64,000 nucleotides of DNA from the NCBI RefSeq assembly GCF_000407445.1, contig NZ_ASWB01000002.1, positions 744,001 to 808,000 on the forward strand. The letters run 5' to 3'. Both the position numbers and the translations under genes were made by a program. The DNA is from Enterococcus moraviensis ATCC BAA-383 (GTDB lineage Bacteria; Bacillota; Bacilli; Lactobacillales; Enterococcaceae). Position 1 is the stretch's first letter; the number at the start of each line of letters is the position of its first letter. Below the pieces are notes generated by a model. It was given only the letters and a program-made list of their open reading frames with translations, was not told the origin of the DNA and did not search any database. Positions 46,783 through 55,742 of this stretch are shown here, in pieces.

Positions 46783-47623
46783 AAAATATGTTAGTATAAT
46801 TATGGATCTAGCTCTATTATTTTTCATCACACTTGTCGTAGTAACTGTGATTTTTATTGGTTTAGGAGTAAACGATTTTTTTAGTGATTTGGTTAATTTA
46901 TTAATTACACTTATTTTAGTTGTGATCACTTTCTTTACAGGAATCGTCCCTGGAATGGTGTTTACATTAGTCTTTGTATTCGGCCAATTGGCTTTTGTAA
47001 GTTATCAATATGTCTTTTTTGAGAAATTTTCATATGGCTCATTATTTTGGCTTATTGTCCCCCCATTGTATTGTTTAAGTATTTTTCTAATAACTTATCA
47101 AGTACGATTATTAGAAAAAGAGAACCAACAACTAAGACAAGATAGCGCACAGCTAAATACGCTTGATGCCGAAACACATTTACGAACACTTTCTTTATAT
47201 GAAGGCGACTTTTTAATGCTTACAGACCTTTCAGAACGGTTCAAAGCAGACCTATACACAGTTGTTATTCGTGTTCGTTATTGGGATAGCTTGAAGAAAT
47301 TGATGACGGATGAACAAACAAAAGAGCTATTAAAATTGGTTACATCTGTTTTTCAAGAAAGTATGAACAATAGCAATGCGTTGTATCTTGTTGATCAACA
47401 TGTACCGACATGGAGCTCGTTGGTATTTTCAGATAATGAAGCATTAAGAGTGCTTCGCGAATTATTGAAAGAACGTTTTTTAGAAGAATTAGAAAAATCA
47501 GCTAAACTAAATAATCTTACGATCGATTTATTAGTAGCTCAAGCGAAATACGATCCGAATGAAATGGAAACTGGAACTGATCTACTTTCGGATGGCGTTA
47601 ATAGTTTGCAGTATGATGTATAA
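46769..47623 (+). CDS. membrane protein with degenerate GGDEF domain (YdaK/PssE type)
   Basis: A 284-aa protein with four membrane helices in the first 110 residues, a short coiled segment, and a GGDEF-like fold beginning LDAETHLRTL. Where the active GG(D/E)EF loop should be it reads SLVFSDN, so it cannot make c-di-GMP. YdaK and PssE are c-di-GMP receptors that activate the synthase. Here no RxxD inhibitory site stands at the canonical place; an RYWD lies elsewhere. Whether it still binds c-di-GMP is open. It overlaps the BcsB-like gene by 14 bases. Confidence 0.75.
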   Translation: MVRDKKYVSIIMDLALLFFITLVVVTVIFIGLGVNDFFSDLVNLLITLILVVITFFTGIVPGMVFTLVFVFGQLAFVSYQYVFFEKFSYGSLFWLIVPPLYCLSIFLITYQVRLLEKENQQLRQDSAQLNTLDAETHLRTLSLYEGDFLMLTDLSERFKADLYTVVIRVRYWDSLKKLMTDEQTKELLKLVTSVFQESMNNSNALYLVDQHVPTWSSLVFSDNEALRVLRELLKERFLEELEKSAKLNNLTIDLLVAQAKYDPNEMETGTDLLSDGVNSLQYDV

Positions 47624-47656
47624 GAGTGTATGAAGACGATCAAAGGAGGAAGCATA

Positions 47657-48121
47657 GTGAAGAAATCTTTGATAGCTATACTAGCAATTTCAACAGTATT
47701 AGCCATAGGAGCTTGTACAAAGAACACCAAAAGTGAGTCAAAAGAAAGCGGGGCGACCTCTATGACGAGTAAAAAGGAACAGTCTACAGAACAATCATCG
47801 GGTAATATAGAGCAAAAAAAATCACTCTTTACTGCTGTTTTACTTGAAGATGCTAAGAAAAATGAGATTGTCGATCAGTCGATTCGTTTGGTTTTAACGA
47901 AGGTCGAAGCAATTGAAGATCCAGAAAACATTCTCAATATGATGAAAAATGACGGTGTTATTTTGAATGTTTCAGCGGAACAATTAGCGAATGGTCTGAA
48001 AGAAGAAGACCTGAAAAGTGGCGATAAAATTCAATTTACTTTAGTTGATTTACCAGCCATGACCATGTCGATCCCGCCACAGGTTGCTGGAAACTCAGTT
48101 TTAAAAGTAGAAAAAATTTAA
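47657..48121 (+). CDS. small lipoprotein, last gene of the exopolysaccharide operon
   Basis: A 154-aa protein with signal sequence and lipobox AIGAC, then a Ser/Lys/Glu-rich linker and a domain from about residue 55. The GTG at 47657 has AAAGGAGG six bases upstream and is preferred to 47630. I do not recognise the C-terminal domain. It may belong to the polysaccharide machinery by position only. The partial lipoprotein at 63494 has a similar plan. Confidence 0.75.
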   Translation: MKKSLIAILAISTVLAIGACTKNTKSESKESGATSMTSKKEQSTEQSSGNIEQKKSLFTAVLLEDAKKNEIVDQSIRLVLTKVEAIEDPENILNMMKNDGVILNVSAEQLANGLKEEDLKSGDKIQFTLVDLPAMTMSIPPQVAGNSVLKVEKI

Positions 48122-48124
48122 TAA

Positions 48125-48172
48125 AAAAAGGAGTTCAAACACGATAACACAGTGATTGAATTCCTTTTTTTT
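48125..48172 (+). terminator. terminator of the exopolysaccharide operon
   Basis: AAAGGAGTTCAA pairs with TTGAATTCCTTT (one G-U) and runs into eight T. Confidence 0.85.
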
Positions 48173-48214
48173 ACTCCTTTTTTGATGTTCAAAAAAATAA
48201 TTTAAAGAAAAATG

Positions 48215-48244
48215 TTGACAGTCATTAAAAAAGGGTGGTATAGT
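48215..48244 (+). promoter_or_regulatory. promoter of the M-box leader
   Basis: Perfect -35 TTGACA (48215-48220), 18-base spacer, -10 TATAGT (48239-48244). Confidence 0.8.
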
Positions 48245-48248
48245 TTCA

Positions 48249-48490
48249 CCTGTAAGATAACTAAATAGATTTGTTAGGTGAGGCTCCTATACAAACACAG
48301 GCTACTGCCCAAAAACATCGAGAGATGCCAATGGGTAGAACAGGGATTGTCGATTACAAGGCTTTTCATAAGGTAGCTAAAAGCTCTGCTTTTTACGTTG
48401 TATAGTGCCAAAACTCAACGACTAGATCATACAGGCTTTTTTTTGTGCGCTTATTTATGACCTTCCGCTGAGTTTTGGCGGAAGGTTTTT
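48249..48490 (+). promoter_or_regulatory. M-box (ykoK-type) magnesium riboswitch with terminator
   Basis: The leader has the conserved M-box blocks GTTAGGTGAGGCTCC (48273 on), ACAGGCTACTGCCC, GATGCCAATGGGTAGAACAGG and AAGGTAGCTAAAAGC. P1 is probably CCTGTA (48249-48254) with TACAGG (48430-48435). Downstream, CCTTCCGC (48461-48468) and GCGGAAGG (48478-48485) plus a T run form a terminator. GCCAAAACTCA (48407-48417) is perfectly complementary to TGAGTTTTGGC (48469-48479), giving an antiterminator. Mg2+ binding should favour termination, so mgtC and mgtA are expressed when Mg2+ is low. Confidence 0.93.
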
Positions 48491-48542
48491 GCTTTTTCAT
48501 CTAAAAACAAATCAAAGAAAGGAGCAGGCCTATGCATTTTTA

Positions 48543-49205
48543 ATGAACGTTATTGCTAGTATCTTTGCTGGAATGATTATTGGTGCAGAGCGACAATGGC
48601 GGAAAAAGTTAGCTGGAATGAGAACGATGACTTTGGTAACATTTGGTGCTTGTCAATTTGTGTCATTATCAACCTTGATTCAAGATGACAGCAGTCCAAC
48701 TCGTATAGCGGCTCAAGTCGTTAGCGGTATTGGCTTTTTAGCTGGAGGAGTGATTTTAAGAGAAGGATTTAGTGTAACAGGTATTAACACCGCGGCAACC
48801 TTATGGTGCTCAGCGGCAGTTGGAAGTATGATTGGAGCAGGTTTTGCAGTTGAAGGAGTTACTTGCGCTATTGTTTTGATGTTAGTCAATATTTTATTGA
48901 GAAATTTATCCTTTAAAATAGATGATTACACGGTTCAAAATGAAGAGCAAACAGAGTCAATCCATTACCTTTCAGTAATTACAAGTAATACCAGTGAAGT
49001 TATGCTGAGAACGGAGATCATTCAGTTACTAGATCGATATTGTTTAACGTTTACTAAATTTTCTTGCACAGATTTAGCGGGAAAAAAAGTAAGACTCTTT
49101 TTAGAAATTGAAGCCACGAGAAATGGTACTTTGGCAGTCAATACAATTATTTCGGAGTTATCCCAATTATCGGAGGTTATCGAAATTAATCAAATGAGCA
49201 ACTAA
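48543..49205 (+). CDS. mgtC: MgtC-family magnesium-stress membrane protein
   Basis: A protein of about 220 aa. Membrane helices fill the first 140 residues, with conserved GAERQWRKKLAGMRT, RIAAQVVSGIGFLAGG and GINTAATLWCSAAVG, closely matching Salmonella MgtC. A soluble ACT-like domain follows. The good ribosome site (AAAGGAG) serves an ATG at 48532 that reads Met-His-Phe-stop; its TAA overlaps the ATG at 48543. One more T in the T5 run would fuse them into a start MHFLMNVIAS, so either restart coupling or a one-base deletion/error is involved. Controlled by the M-box. Confidence 0.88.
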   Translation: MNVIASIFAGMIIGAERQWRKKLAGMRTMTLVTFGACQFVSLSTLIQDDSSPTRIAAQVVSGIGFLAGGVILREGFSVTGINTAATLWCSAAVGSMIGAGFAVEGVTCAIVLMLVNILLRNLSFKIDDYTVQNEEQTESIHYLSVITSNTSEVMLRTEIIQLLDRYCLTFTKFSCTDLAGKKVRLFLEIEATRNGTLAVNTIISELSQLSEVIEINQMSN

Positions 49206-49234
49206 AAGAACGGAGGAATCAAAATGGTAAAACA

Positions 49235-49735
49235 GTGATGGTGAAGATTATTGATTGGAATAGTGAAGACTATTGGATCGGAATTCATTTAAGAAATAAA
49301 TTACTTAAAACTAGTTCAGGTAAAGAATGGATCACCGAGTTGCCAGTGGATGAAAAGCACGATATTCATATGGCTGTAATGATGGATGGGGCAGTTGTAG
49401 GAACCTTACTTCTTTCAAAAAAAAGCCAAACAGTGGCGCAAATCAAACAAGTAGCCATAGATGACAATTATCATGGTATTGGTCTAGGTAAGAAATTGCT
49501 TGAATTTGCGGAAAAAGTTGCGGAACTTATGAAATTTCAGACCATAATTTTAACAGGACGTAAGCAAGCTTGGGGATTTTATGATCGTTTTGGGTATCAA
49601 AGTAGCGGTTGTGAGTATGAAGAAGGATTAGTCAGTTTAAAACGATTTGAGAAAAGACTTCAGACACAAAAGAACACAGAGAAATTTAGAATCAATAAAC
49701 CTATACAGTTAAAGGAGATGGAAACAAATGGATGA
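49235..49735 (+). CDS. GNAT-family N-acetyltransferase
   Basis: A protein of about 166 aa with the acetyl-CoA signature QVAIDDNYHGIGLGKKLLEF and WGFYDRFGYQ. The ribosome site CGGAGG suits ATG 49224, which reads only Met-Val-Lys-Gln-stop; with one extra A in the following A4 run it would continue in frame (MVKTVMVKIIDW). As read, translation could begin at GTG 49235 or ATG 49238. Substrate unknown. It lies between mgtC and mgtA in the magnesium operon. Confidence 0.82.
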   Translation: MMVKIIDWNSEDYWIGIHLRNKLLKTSSGKEWITELPVDEKHDIHMAVMMDGAVVGTLLLSKKSQTVAQIKQVAIDDNYHGIGLGKKLLEFAEKVAELMKFQTIILTGRKQAWGFYDRFGYQSSGCEYEEGLVSLKRFEKRLQTQKNTEKFRINKPIQLKEMETNG

Positions 49736-49824
49736 CAGTAGTCAGATGATCAAGGACCGATGTAAAAAGAATCCCGTTATTGAATATAGTGAGCTTATTA
49801 TTGTCTATTTGTTTCTAGAATAGT
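49729..49824 (+). CDS. 31-codon ORF between GNAT gene and mgtA
   Basis: ATG 49729 overlaps the GNAT stop (ATGGATGA) and has AGGAG about ten bases upstream. The product begins MDDSSQMIKDRCKK and ends in a hydrophobic stretch SELIIVYLFLE. It could be a small regulatory peptide of the magnesium operon or a truncated gene. Confidence 0.4.
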
Positions 49825-49921
49825 CAGAGAACTCCTATAAATAGCGCTCCTTTTCCGTTGGTCCATTTCTAAAAGAAGAGAAAATTTCATTCAAAAGAGT
49901 TTTAGAAAGTGGGAGAAACAA

Positions 49922-52582
49922 ATGGAGAAAAGAACAGAAACAACGATAAAAAGAAACCAACCATATGAATATTTTGCGAGAAATTCGATAGACAATATCT
50001 TATCTTATTTCAATTCTTCCAAAGGCGGACTTACGCATCAGCAAGCAGTCTTATCAAGAGAAACATATGGAGAAAATAGTATTTCACATAGGAAGAAAAC
50101 ACCATTGTTCGTCGAAATAATCAAAGCGTATTTTACCCCGTTTACAATTGTATTGATTACGTTAGCAATCATTTCTTTTGTGACAGATTATGTGATCGCA
50201 CTACCAGAAGATCGTGATCTAGTCGGTGTTTTGATTATTGTCGCGATGGTTTTGATCAGTGGAACGATGACATTGATCCAATCAGTTAAATCAAATCAGG
50301 CCGCTGAAAAATTGAATAATTTGGTGAAAGTGACAGCAACTGTTGTCCGGAGAAAAAAGACTAAAGAACTTCCAATCGAAGAAATCGTCTGTGGGGATAT
50401 CATAAAATTATCTGCTGGGGATATGATTCCAGCTGATATTCGCTTGACAAAAACAAAGGATTTGTTTGTTTCACAATCCGCAATGACAGGCGAAAGTTAT
50501 CCAGTAGAAAAAAGAGCAGATTATAAACTGAAAGCGAATAGCGTAGAAACTGAATATGAAAATATTGTATTCATGGGCAGTAATGTCATTAGTGGAAGTG
50601 CAGAAGGTATTGTTGTATCAGTAGGCGATGATACACTTTTTGGAAAAGTCGCACAAGACGTTTCTGACAAAAATCCTCAAACAAATTTTGAAGTAGGGAT
50701 CAGTAAAACCTCTTGGCTACTGATTCGCTTTATGTTAGTCATGGCTCCAGCAGTATTTTTAATAAATGGATTAACAAAAGGAGATTGGTTCGAAGCATTT
50801 CTATTTGGCTTATCTGTAGCAGTTGGTTTAACACCAGAAATGTTGCCGATGATCGTTACGACAAACTTAGTCAAAGGCGCTTCAAGTATGGCAAAAAAAG
50901 GAACGATCATCAAGAATTTGAACGCGATCCAAAACTTTGGTGCAATTGATATTTTATGCACAGATAAGACTGGTACACTAACGCAAGATAAAATTATTTT
51001 AGAGTATCATTTAGATTGTGATGGAAAAGAAGATAGTCGAGTATTACGTCATGCTTTTTTCAATAGTTACTATCAAACAGGCTTGAAAAACTTAATGGAT
51101 GTCGCAATTATTGATGCAGCAAAATCAGAGCTATCAATAGATTCTTCTAAGTACACGAAAGTAGATGAAATTCCTTTTGATTTTAAGCGCCGCCGCATGA
51201 GTGTTGTAATTGAAGACCCTTCTGGAAAAACACAAATGATCACTAAAGGCGCTGTAGAAGAAATGTTGGAGATTTCAAGTTTTGTTGACTATCAAGGCGT
51301 AGTAACACCTTTAACGGAAGAGCTGAAAAAAGAGCTATTAAAAACAGTTGAAGAATTAAATGAGGACGGCTTACGTGTACTCGCTGTTTCCCAAAAAACA
51401 AACCCTGCCACGGTAGATGAATTTTCTGTCTCAGATGAAAATGAAATGGTTTTGATTGGCTATCTTGCCTTTCTTGATCCACCCAAAGAAACGACAAAAA
51501 CGGCTTTAGAAGCCTTAAAAAACCATGGCGTTGGCGTGAAAGTATTAACCGGGGACAATGCACTCGTAACAAAATCAGTTTGTAAGCAAGTTGGTTTAGC
51601 AAATGAAGAACTTATAAGCGGAAATGAAATTGCTCGTATGAACGATTTGGAACTAAAAACGATTGCGGAAAAATATGCTATTTTTGTGAAATTAACTCCG
51701 CAACAAAAAACAAGAATCGTTCAAGCTTTAAGAGAGCTAGGTCATACTGTCGGATTCATGGGGGATGGCATCAATGATGCTCCTGCCATGAAAGAAGCGG
51801 ATGTGGGAATTTCTGTTGATACAGCTGTAGATATTGCAAAAGAATCGGCGGATGTTATTCTGTTGGAAAAAGATTTGATGGTTCTTGAAAGAGGACTATT
51901 AGCAGGGAGAACAACATTTGGAAACATCATGAAATACGTCAAAATGACAGCGAGCTCTAATTTTGGGAATATGTTTTCAGTTGTGGTTGCAAGTATCTTT
52001 TTACCATTTTTACCAATGCTACCGTTACAATTGCTGTTTTTGAATTTGATATATGATATTTCTTGTATGTCAATCCCTTGGGATCACGTTGATGATGACT
52101 ATTTAGAAAAACCTAAGAAATGGGATGCATCGAAAATCGGTTCATTCATGAAATGGTTAGGTCCAACTAGTTCTGTTTTTGATATTACTACCTATTTGTT
52201 GATGTACTTTGTTATTTGTCCTCAAATGCTTGGCGGAAATTATCATGACTTAGCCCCAGCCCAACAAGCAACATTTATTGCTATTTTCCATGCTGGATGG
52301 TTTATCGAATCGCTGTGGTCTCAAACATTAGTGATTCATACTTTGCGAACGCCTAAGATTCCATTTTTACAAAGCCGGGCATCATTTATTCTAACGACAA
52401 TTACTTCATTAGGGATTGCGGTCGGGACGATTTTGCCGTTTACAGGTTTTGGTCAAAACTTAGGCTTAGCAGAACTACCGCTAAACTATTTTGTGTGGTT
52501 AGGTTTGACAATCATTAGTTATCTACTGTTAGTGATGATTGTTAAAACGTTCTATGTAAAACGTTTTGGTGAATTACTTTAA
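49922..52582 (+). CDS. mgtA: magnesium-importing P-type ATPase, MgtA/MgtB type
   Basis: An 886-aa P3-type ATPase. The N-terminal cytoplasmic part contains GGLTHQQAVLSRETYGENSIS; TGES lies in the actuator domain (MTGESYPVEK); DKTGT has phosphorylated Asp348; then KGAVEEML, TGDN and GDGINDAP. About ten membrane helices, with the extended C-terminal bundle of MgtA proteins. It imports Mg2+. With mgtC upstream and the M-box leader this mirrors the Salmonella mgtCB arrangement. The start follows AGTGGGAGAAAC. Confidence 0.93.
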   Translation: MEKRTETTIKRNQPYEYFARNSIDNILSYFNSSKGGLTHQQAVLSRETYGENSISHRKKTPLFVEIIKAYFTPFTIVLITLAIISFVTDYVIALPEDRDLVGVLIIVAMVLISGTMTLIQSVKSNQAAEKLNNLVKVTATVVRRKKTKELPIEEIVCGDIIKLSAGDMIPADIRLTKTKDLFVSQSAMTGESYPVEKRADYKLKANSVETEYENIVFMGSNVISGSAEGIVVSVGDDTLFGKVAQDVSDKNPQTNFEVGISKTSWLLIRFMLVMAPAVFLINGLTKGDWFEAFLFGLSVAVGLTPEMLPMIVTTNLVKGASSMAKKGTIIKNLNAIQNFGAIDILCTDKTGTLTQDKIILEYHLDCDGKEDSRVLRHAFFNSYYQTGLKNLMDVAIIDAAKSELSIDSSKYTKVDEIPFDFKRRRMSVVIEDPSGKTQMITKGAVEEMLEISSFVDYQGVVTPLTEELKKELLKTVEELNEDGLRVLAVSQKTNPATVDEFSVSDENEMVLIGYLAFLDPPKETTKTALEALKNHGVGVKVLTGDNALVTKSVCKQVGLANEELISGNEIARMNDLELKTIAEKYAIFVKLTPQQKTRIVQALRELGHTVGFMGDGINDAPAMKEADVGISVDTAVDIAKESADVILLEKDLMVLERGLLAGRTTFGNIMKYVKMTASSNFGNMFSVVVASIFLPFLPMLPLQLLFLNLIYDISCMSIPWDHVDDDYLEKPKKWDASKIGSFMKWLGPTSSVFDITTYLLMYFVICPQMLGGNYHDLAPAQQATFIAIFHAGWFIESLWSQTLVIHTLRTPKIPFLQSRASFILTTITSLGIAVGTILPFTGFGQNLGLAELPLNYFVWLGLTIISYLLLVMIVKTFYVKRFGELL

Positions 52583-52590
52583 TAACAATA

Positions 52591-52632
52591 AAAAGATTGG
52601 GTCCAACACTTATGGATGCCAATCTTTTTTTC
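52591..52632 (+). terminator. terminator after mgtA
   Basis: AAAAGATTGG pairs with CCAATCTTTT, followed by more T. Confidence 0.85.
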
Positions 52633-52721
52633 TTAATAATCGCATATCTTTTGCTTAAATAACAAGTTGCGTTATCATTAAAATAGATTTAAAATTTAGT
52701 CAAAAAAAAGATCGCTTTTTA

Positions 52722-52751
52722 TTTGACCTTTATTGACCAATTGAGTATAAT
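52722..52751 (+). promoter_or_regulatory. CtsR operator and clpB promoter
   Basis: On the minus strand GGTCAA-TAAA-GGTCAAA (52722-52738) matches the CtsR heptad repeat. The -35 TTGACC (52723-52728) lies inside it; the spacer is 17 bases and the -10 TATAAT is at 52746-52751. A further GGTCAAAA lies at 52762. CtsR would block the promoter until heat or protein stress. No CIRCE element is present. Confidence 0.88.
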
Positions 52752-53014
52752 TGATTCATAAGGTCAAAATTAATCAGACTTTAGACCTTAAAAAAATCGT
52801 ACAAAAGACCTAATGTCTTTTTGATAAATTAACGATACTATTTATATAGTAGAAAGTTGTGGGCTAGTCTTTTAGAAAAAAGATAAAAATAGAATGTGAC
52901 AAACATATATGCGTCGATTTTTATTATTATTTGTACAGGCTAAGCGGACATTCCGCTAGTCACATAATCTAGCTATGAGGGCTAACACAGCTTTCAAATT
53001 TGGGAGGTAATTCT
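52752..53014 (+). other. long clpB leader
   Basis: About 255 bases of untranslated leader, unusually long. It holds a hairpin GCGGA-CAT-TCCGC near 52947-52959 inside wider partly complementary arms (GTGAC/GTCAC), and no ORF with a ribosome site before clpB. Confidence 0.45.
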
Positions 53015-55618
53015 ATGAATATCGAAAAAATGACAACAACTTTACAAGAGGCAATTGCAGAAGCGCAGCAGGTAGCAGTTACCCGTCATCATCAGGAAAT
53101 CGATATTGCTCATTTATGGAAGATTTTTTTACAGCCGAATCATTTTGGTCGTAATTTTTATACAGATGCAGGAGTAGATGTAGAGGCTTTTGAGCGAGAA
53201 ATCGATAAAGCAATTGATGAATATCCAAGTATTCAAGGGAGCAACATTCAATACGGTCAAAGTATGAGTCAAAATCTGTTTAACTTATTAGCGGAAGCAG
53301 ACAAACTAAGAGAATCATTTCAAGATGAATTTCTAGCGACCGAAATCGTGATTTTAGCGTTGATGAAATTGAAAAATTATCGTTTGACAAAGTATCTAAC
53401 AAGTCAGGGAATCACGGAAAAAGAACTACGTAAAAATATAGAAGACATGAGAGGGGGAGATCGTGTGACTTCTCAAAATCAAGAAGAACAATACAAAGCA
53501 CTAGAAAAATATGGGGTAGATTTAGTCCAACAAGTGAAAAGCGGTAGCCAAGACCCAATCATAGGACGTGACGAAGAAATTCGTGATGTCGTTCGGATTC
53601 TTTCTCGTAAAACAAAAAATAACCCTGTTTTGATTGGTGAACCAGGTGTTGGTAAAACAGCAATCGTAGAAGGATTGGCACAACGAATCGTCCGTAAAGA
53701 TGTACCGGAAAATTTAAAAGACAAAACAATCTTTTCTTTAGATATGGGAGCATTGATTGCTGGCGCTAAGTTCCGAGGTGAATTTGAAGAACGTCTAAAA
53801 GCAGTCTTAAAAGAAGTGAAAAAAAGCGAAGGACGCATCATCTTATTCATCGATGAAATTCATAACATTGTTGGGGCTGGCAAAACAGAAGGCAGCATGG
53901 ATGCGGGAAACTTGTTAAAACCAATGTTGGCTCGTGGAGAATTACATTTGATTGGTGCCACAACATTAGATGAATATCGCCAATATATGGAAAAAGATAA
54001 AGCATTGGAACGAAGATTCCAAAAAGTTCTAGTAAAAGAACCAACGGTTGAAGATACGATTAGTATTTTACGTGGACTAAAAGAACGTTTTGAAATTCAT
54101 CATAGCGTGAATATCCACGATAATGCATTAGTTGCAGCAGCTACTTTATCTGATCGCTATATTACAGATCGTTTCTTACCAGATAAAGCCATTGATTTAG
54201 TCGATGAAGCGAGTGCAACGATTCGGGTTGAAATGAATTCAATGCCAACTGAACTTGATCAAGTAACGCGTCGTTTGATGCAATTAGAGATCGAAGAAGC
54301 AGCGTTGAAAAAAGAATCTGATGATGCTAGTAAAAAACGGTTGAGCGCCTTGCAAGAAGAATTAGCAGATCTGCGTGAAGAAGCCAACGCGATGAAGATG
54401 CAATGGGAAACTGAAAAAGAAGAAGTTAATGCTGTCAGCAACAAGCGTGGAGAAATCGACAAGGCGAAACATGAATTAGAAGATGCTGAAAATAATTATG
54501 ATTTAGAAAGAGCAGCCGTACTTCGCCATGGGACGATTCCACAATTAGAAGAAGAACTAAAAGAACTTGAAGCTAAAAATGCGAAAGAGCATGTTCGTAT
54601 GGTGCAAGAAGCCGTAACTGAAAATGAGATTGCCCAAGTTGTCGGCCGTTTAACTGGAATTCCAGTAACGAAACTTGTAGAAGGCGAACGGGAAAAATTA
54701 ATGAAATTGAATGAAACGCTTCATAAACGTGTTATTGGACAAGATGAAGCAGTAGATGCAGTTAGTGATGCAGTGATTCGTTCACGTGCTGGATTGCAAG
54801 ATCCAAACCGTCCGCTAGGTTCATTCTTGTTCTTAGGACCAACAGGGGTTGGGAAGACAGAACTTGCTAAAGCCTTGGCTGAAGATTTATTCGATTCAGA
54901 AGATCATATGGTTCGAATCGATATGAGTGAGTATATGGAAAAACACAGTGTCTCTCGTTTAGTTGGAGCACCTCCAGGCTACATTGGATATGAAGAAGGT
55001 GGTCAATTAACGGAAGCTGTTCGACGCAACCCATATACCATCGTTTTATTAGATGAAATTGAAAAAGCTCATCCAGACGTGTTCAATATTTTACTACAAG
55101 TCTTAGATGATGGCCGATTAACAGATTCTAAAGGTCGCGTTGTTGATTTCAAAAATACAGTCTTGATCATGACAAGTAATATTGGTTCTCAATTGTTGTT
55201 AGAAGGCGTTACGGCAGAAGGAACGATTCCAGATGAAGTAGAAGAGCAAGTGATGACGATTTTACGTGGTAATTTCAAACCGGAATTCTTAAATAGAATT
55301 GACGATACGATTTTATTTACACCATTAAGTTTAGAAAATGTCAAAGGCATCATCGGAAAAATGACTGCTCAATTAGCGAAACGTTTAGAGCATCAAGAAA
55401 TCGAATTAGTGATTTCTGACGAAGCGAAAACATGGATCGCTGAAAGTGGTTATGATCCAGCTTATGGAGCACGGCCATTGAAACGTTTTATCACGAAAGA
55501 AGTAGAAACACCATTAGCAAAAGAAATTGTTTCAGGACGTATTTTACCGAAAACAAAAGTGACGATCAGTTTATTAAACGAACAATTAGTTTTTGAAAAT
55601 GAAGCGTTAGAAGAATAG
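53015..55618 (+). CDS. clpB: ClpB disaggregase
   Basis: An 867-aa Hsp100 chaperone that rescues aggregated protein with DnaK. Clp_N repeats at 1-140; first AAA+ with GEPGVGKT (about 209-216) and [12 protein letters not shown]; a long coiled-coil middle domain (about 405-520), which distinguishes ClpB from ClpA/ClpC; second AAA+ with GPTGVGKT (about 608-615), [11 protein letters not shown] and the sensor region. ATG 53015 behind GGGAGG. Single gene with CtsR control and its own terminator. Confidence 0.96.
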   Translation: MNIEKMTTTLQEAIAEAQQVAVTRHHQEIDIAHLWKIFLQPNHFGRNFYTDAGVDVEAFEREIDKAIDEYPSIQGSNIQYGQSMSQNLFNLLAEADKLRESFQDEFLATEIVILALMKLKNYRLTKYLTSQGITEKELRKNIEDMRGGDRVTSQNQEEQYKALEKYGVDLVQQVKSGSQDPIIGRDEEIRDVVRILSRKTKNNPVLIGEPGVGKTAIVEGLAQRIVRKDVPENLKDKTIFSLDMGALIAGAKFRGEFEERLKAVLKEVKKSEGRIILFIDEIHNIVGAGKTEGSMDAGNLLKPMLARGELHLIGATTLDEYRQYMEKDKALERRFQKVLVKEPTVEDTISILRGLKERFEIHHSVNIHDNALVAAATLSDRYITDRFLPDKAIDLVDEASATIRVEMNSMPTELDQVTRRLMQLEIEEAALKKESDDASKKRLSALQEELADLREEANAMKMQWETEKEEVNAVSNKRGEIDKAKHELEDAENNYDLERAAVLRHGTIPQLEEELKELEAKNAKEHVRMVQEAVTENEIAQVVGRLTGIPVTKLVEGEREKLMKLNETLHKRVIGQDEAVDAVSDAVIRSRAGLQDPNRPLGSFLFLGPTGVGKTELAKALAEDLFDSEDHMVRIDMSEYMEKHSVSRLVGAPPGYIGYEEGGQLTEAVRRNPYTIVLLDEIEKAHPDVFNILLQVLDDGRLTDSKGRVVDFKNTVLIMTSNIGSQLLLEGVTAEGTIPDEVEEQVMTILRGNFKPEFLNRIDDTILFTPLSLENVKGIIGKMTAQLAKRLEHQEIELVISDEAKTWIAESGYDPAYGARPLKRFITKEVETPLAKEIVSGRILPKTKVTISLLNEQLVFENEALEE

Positions 55619-55620
55619 TT

Positions 55621-55663
55621 AAAAAACTGAGGTAGTCTTTTTATAGACTACCTCAGTTTTTAT
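55621..55663 (+). terminator. terminator after clpB
   Basis: AAAAACTGAGGTAGTC pairs perfectly with GACTACCTCAGTTTTT. Confidence 0.9.
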
Positions 55664-55742
55664 ACAAGTAGAAATAAATTGATTTTAAAAACGATATTGT
55701 GTAGAATCTAACTATTATCATAACAGCTAAAAGAGGGATCTA

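Noticed and set aside
51243-51602. 119-codon minus-strand ORF within mgtA
   Set aside because: Shadow frame of the P-type ATPase gene with no own signals.
52681-53014. CIRCE element upstream of clpB
   Set aside because: No TTAGCACTC/GAGTGCTAA repeat was found; the CtsR box explains control.
53479-53850. 123-codon minus-strand ORF within clpB
   Set aside because: Complement of a conserved AAA+ region, without a ribosome site; the plus-strand ClpB is certain.
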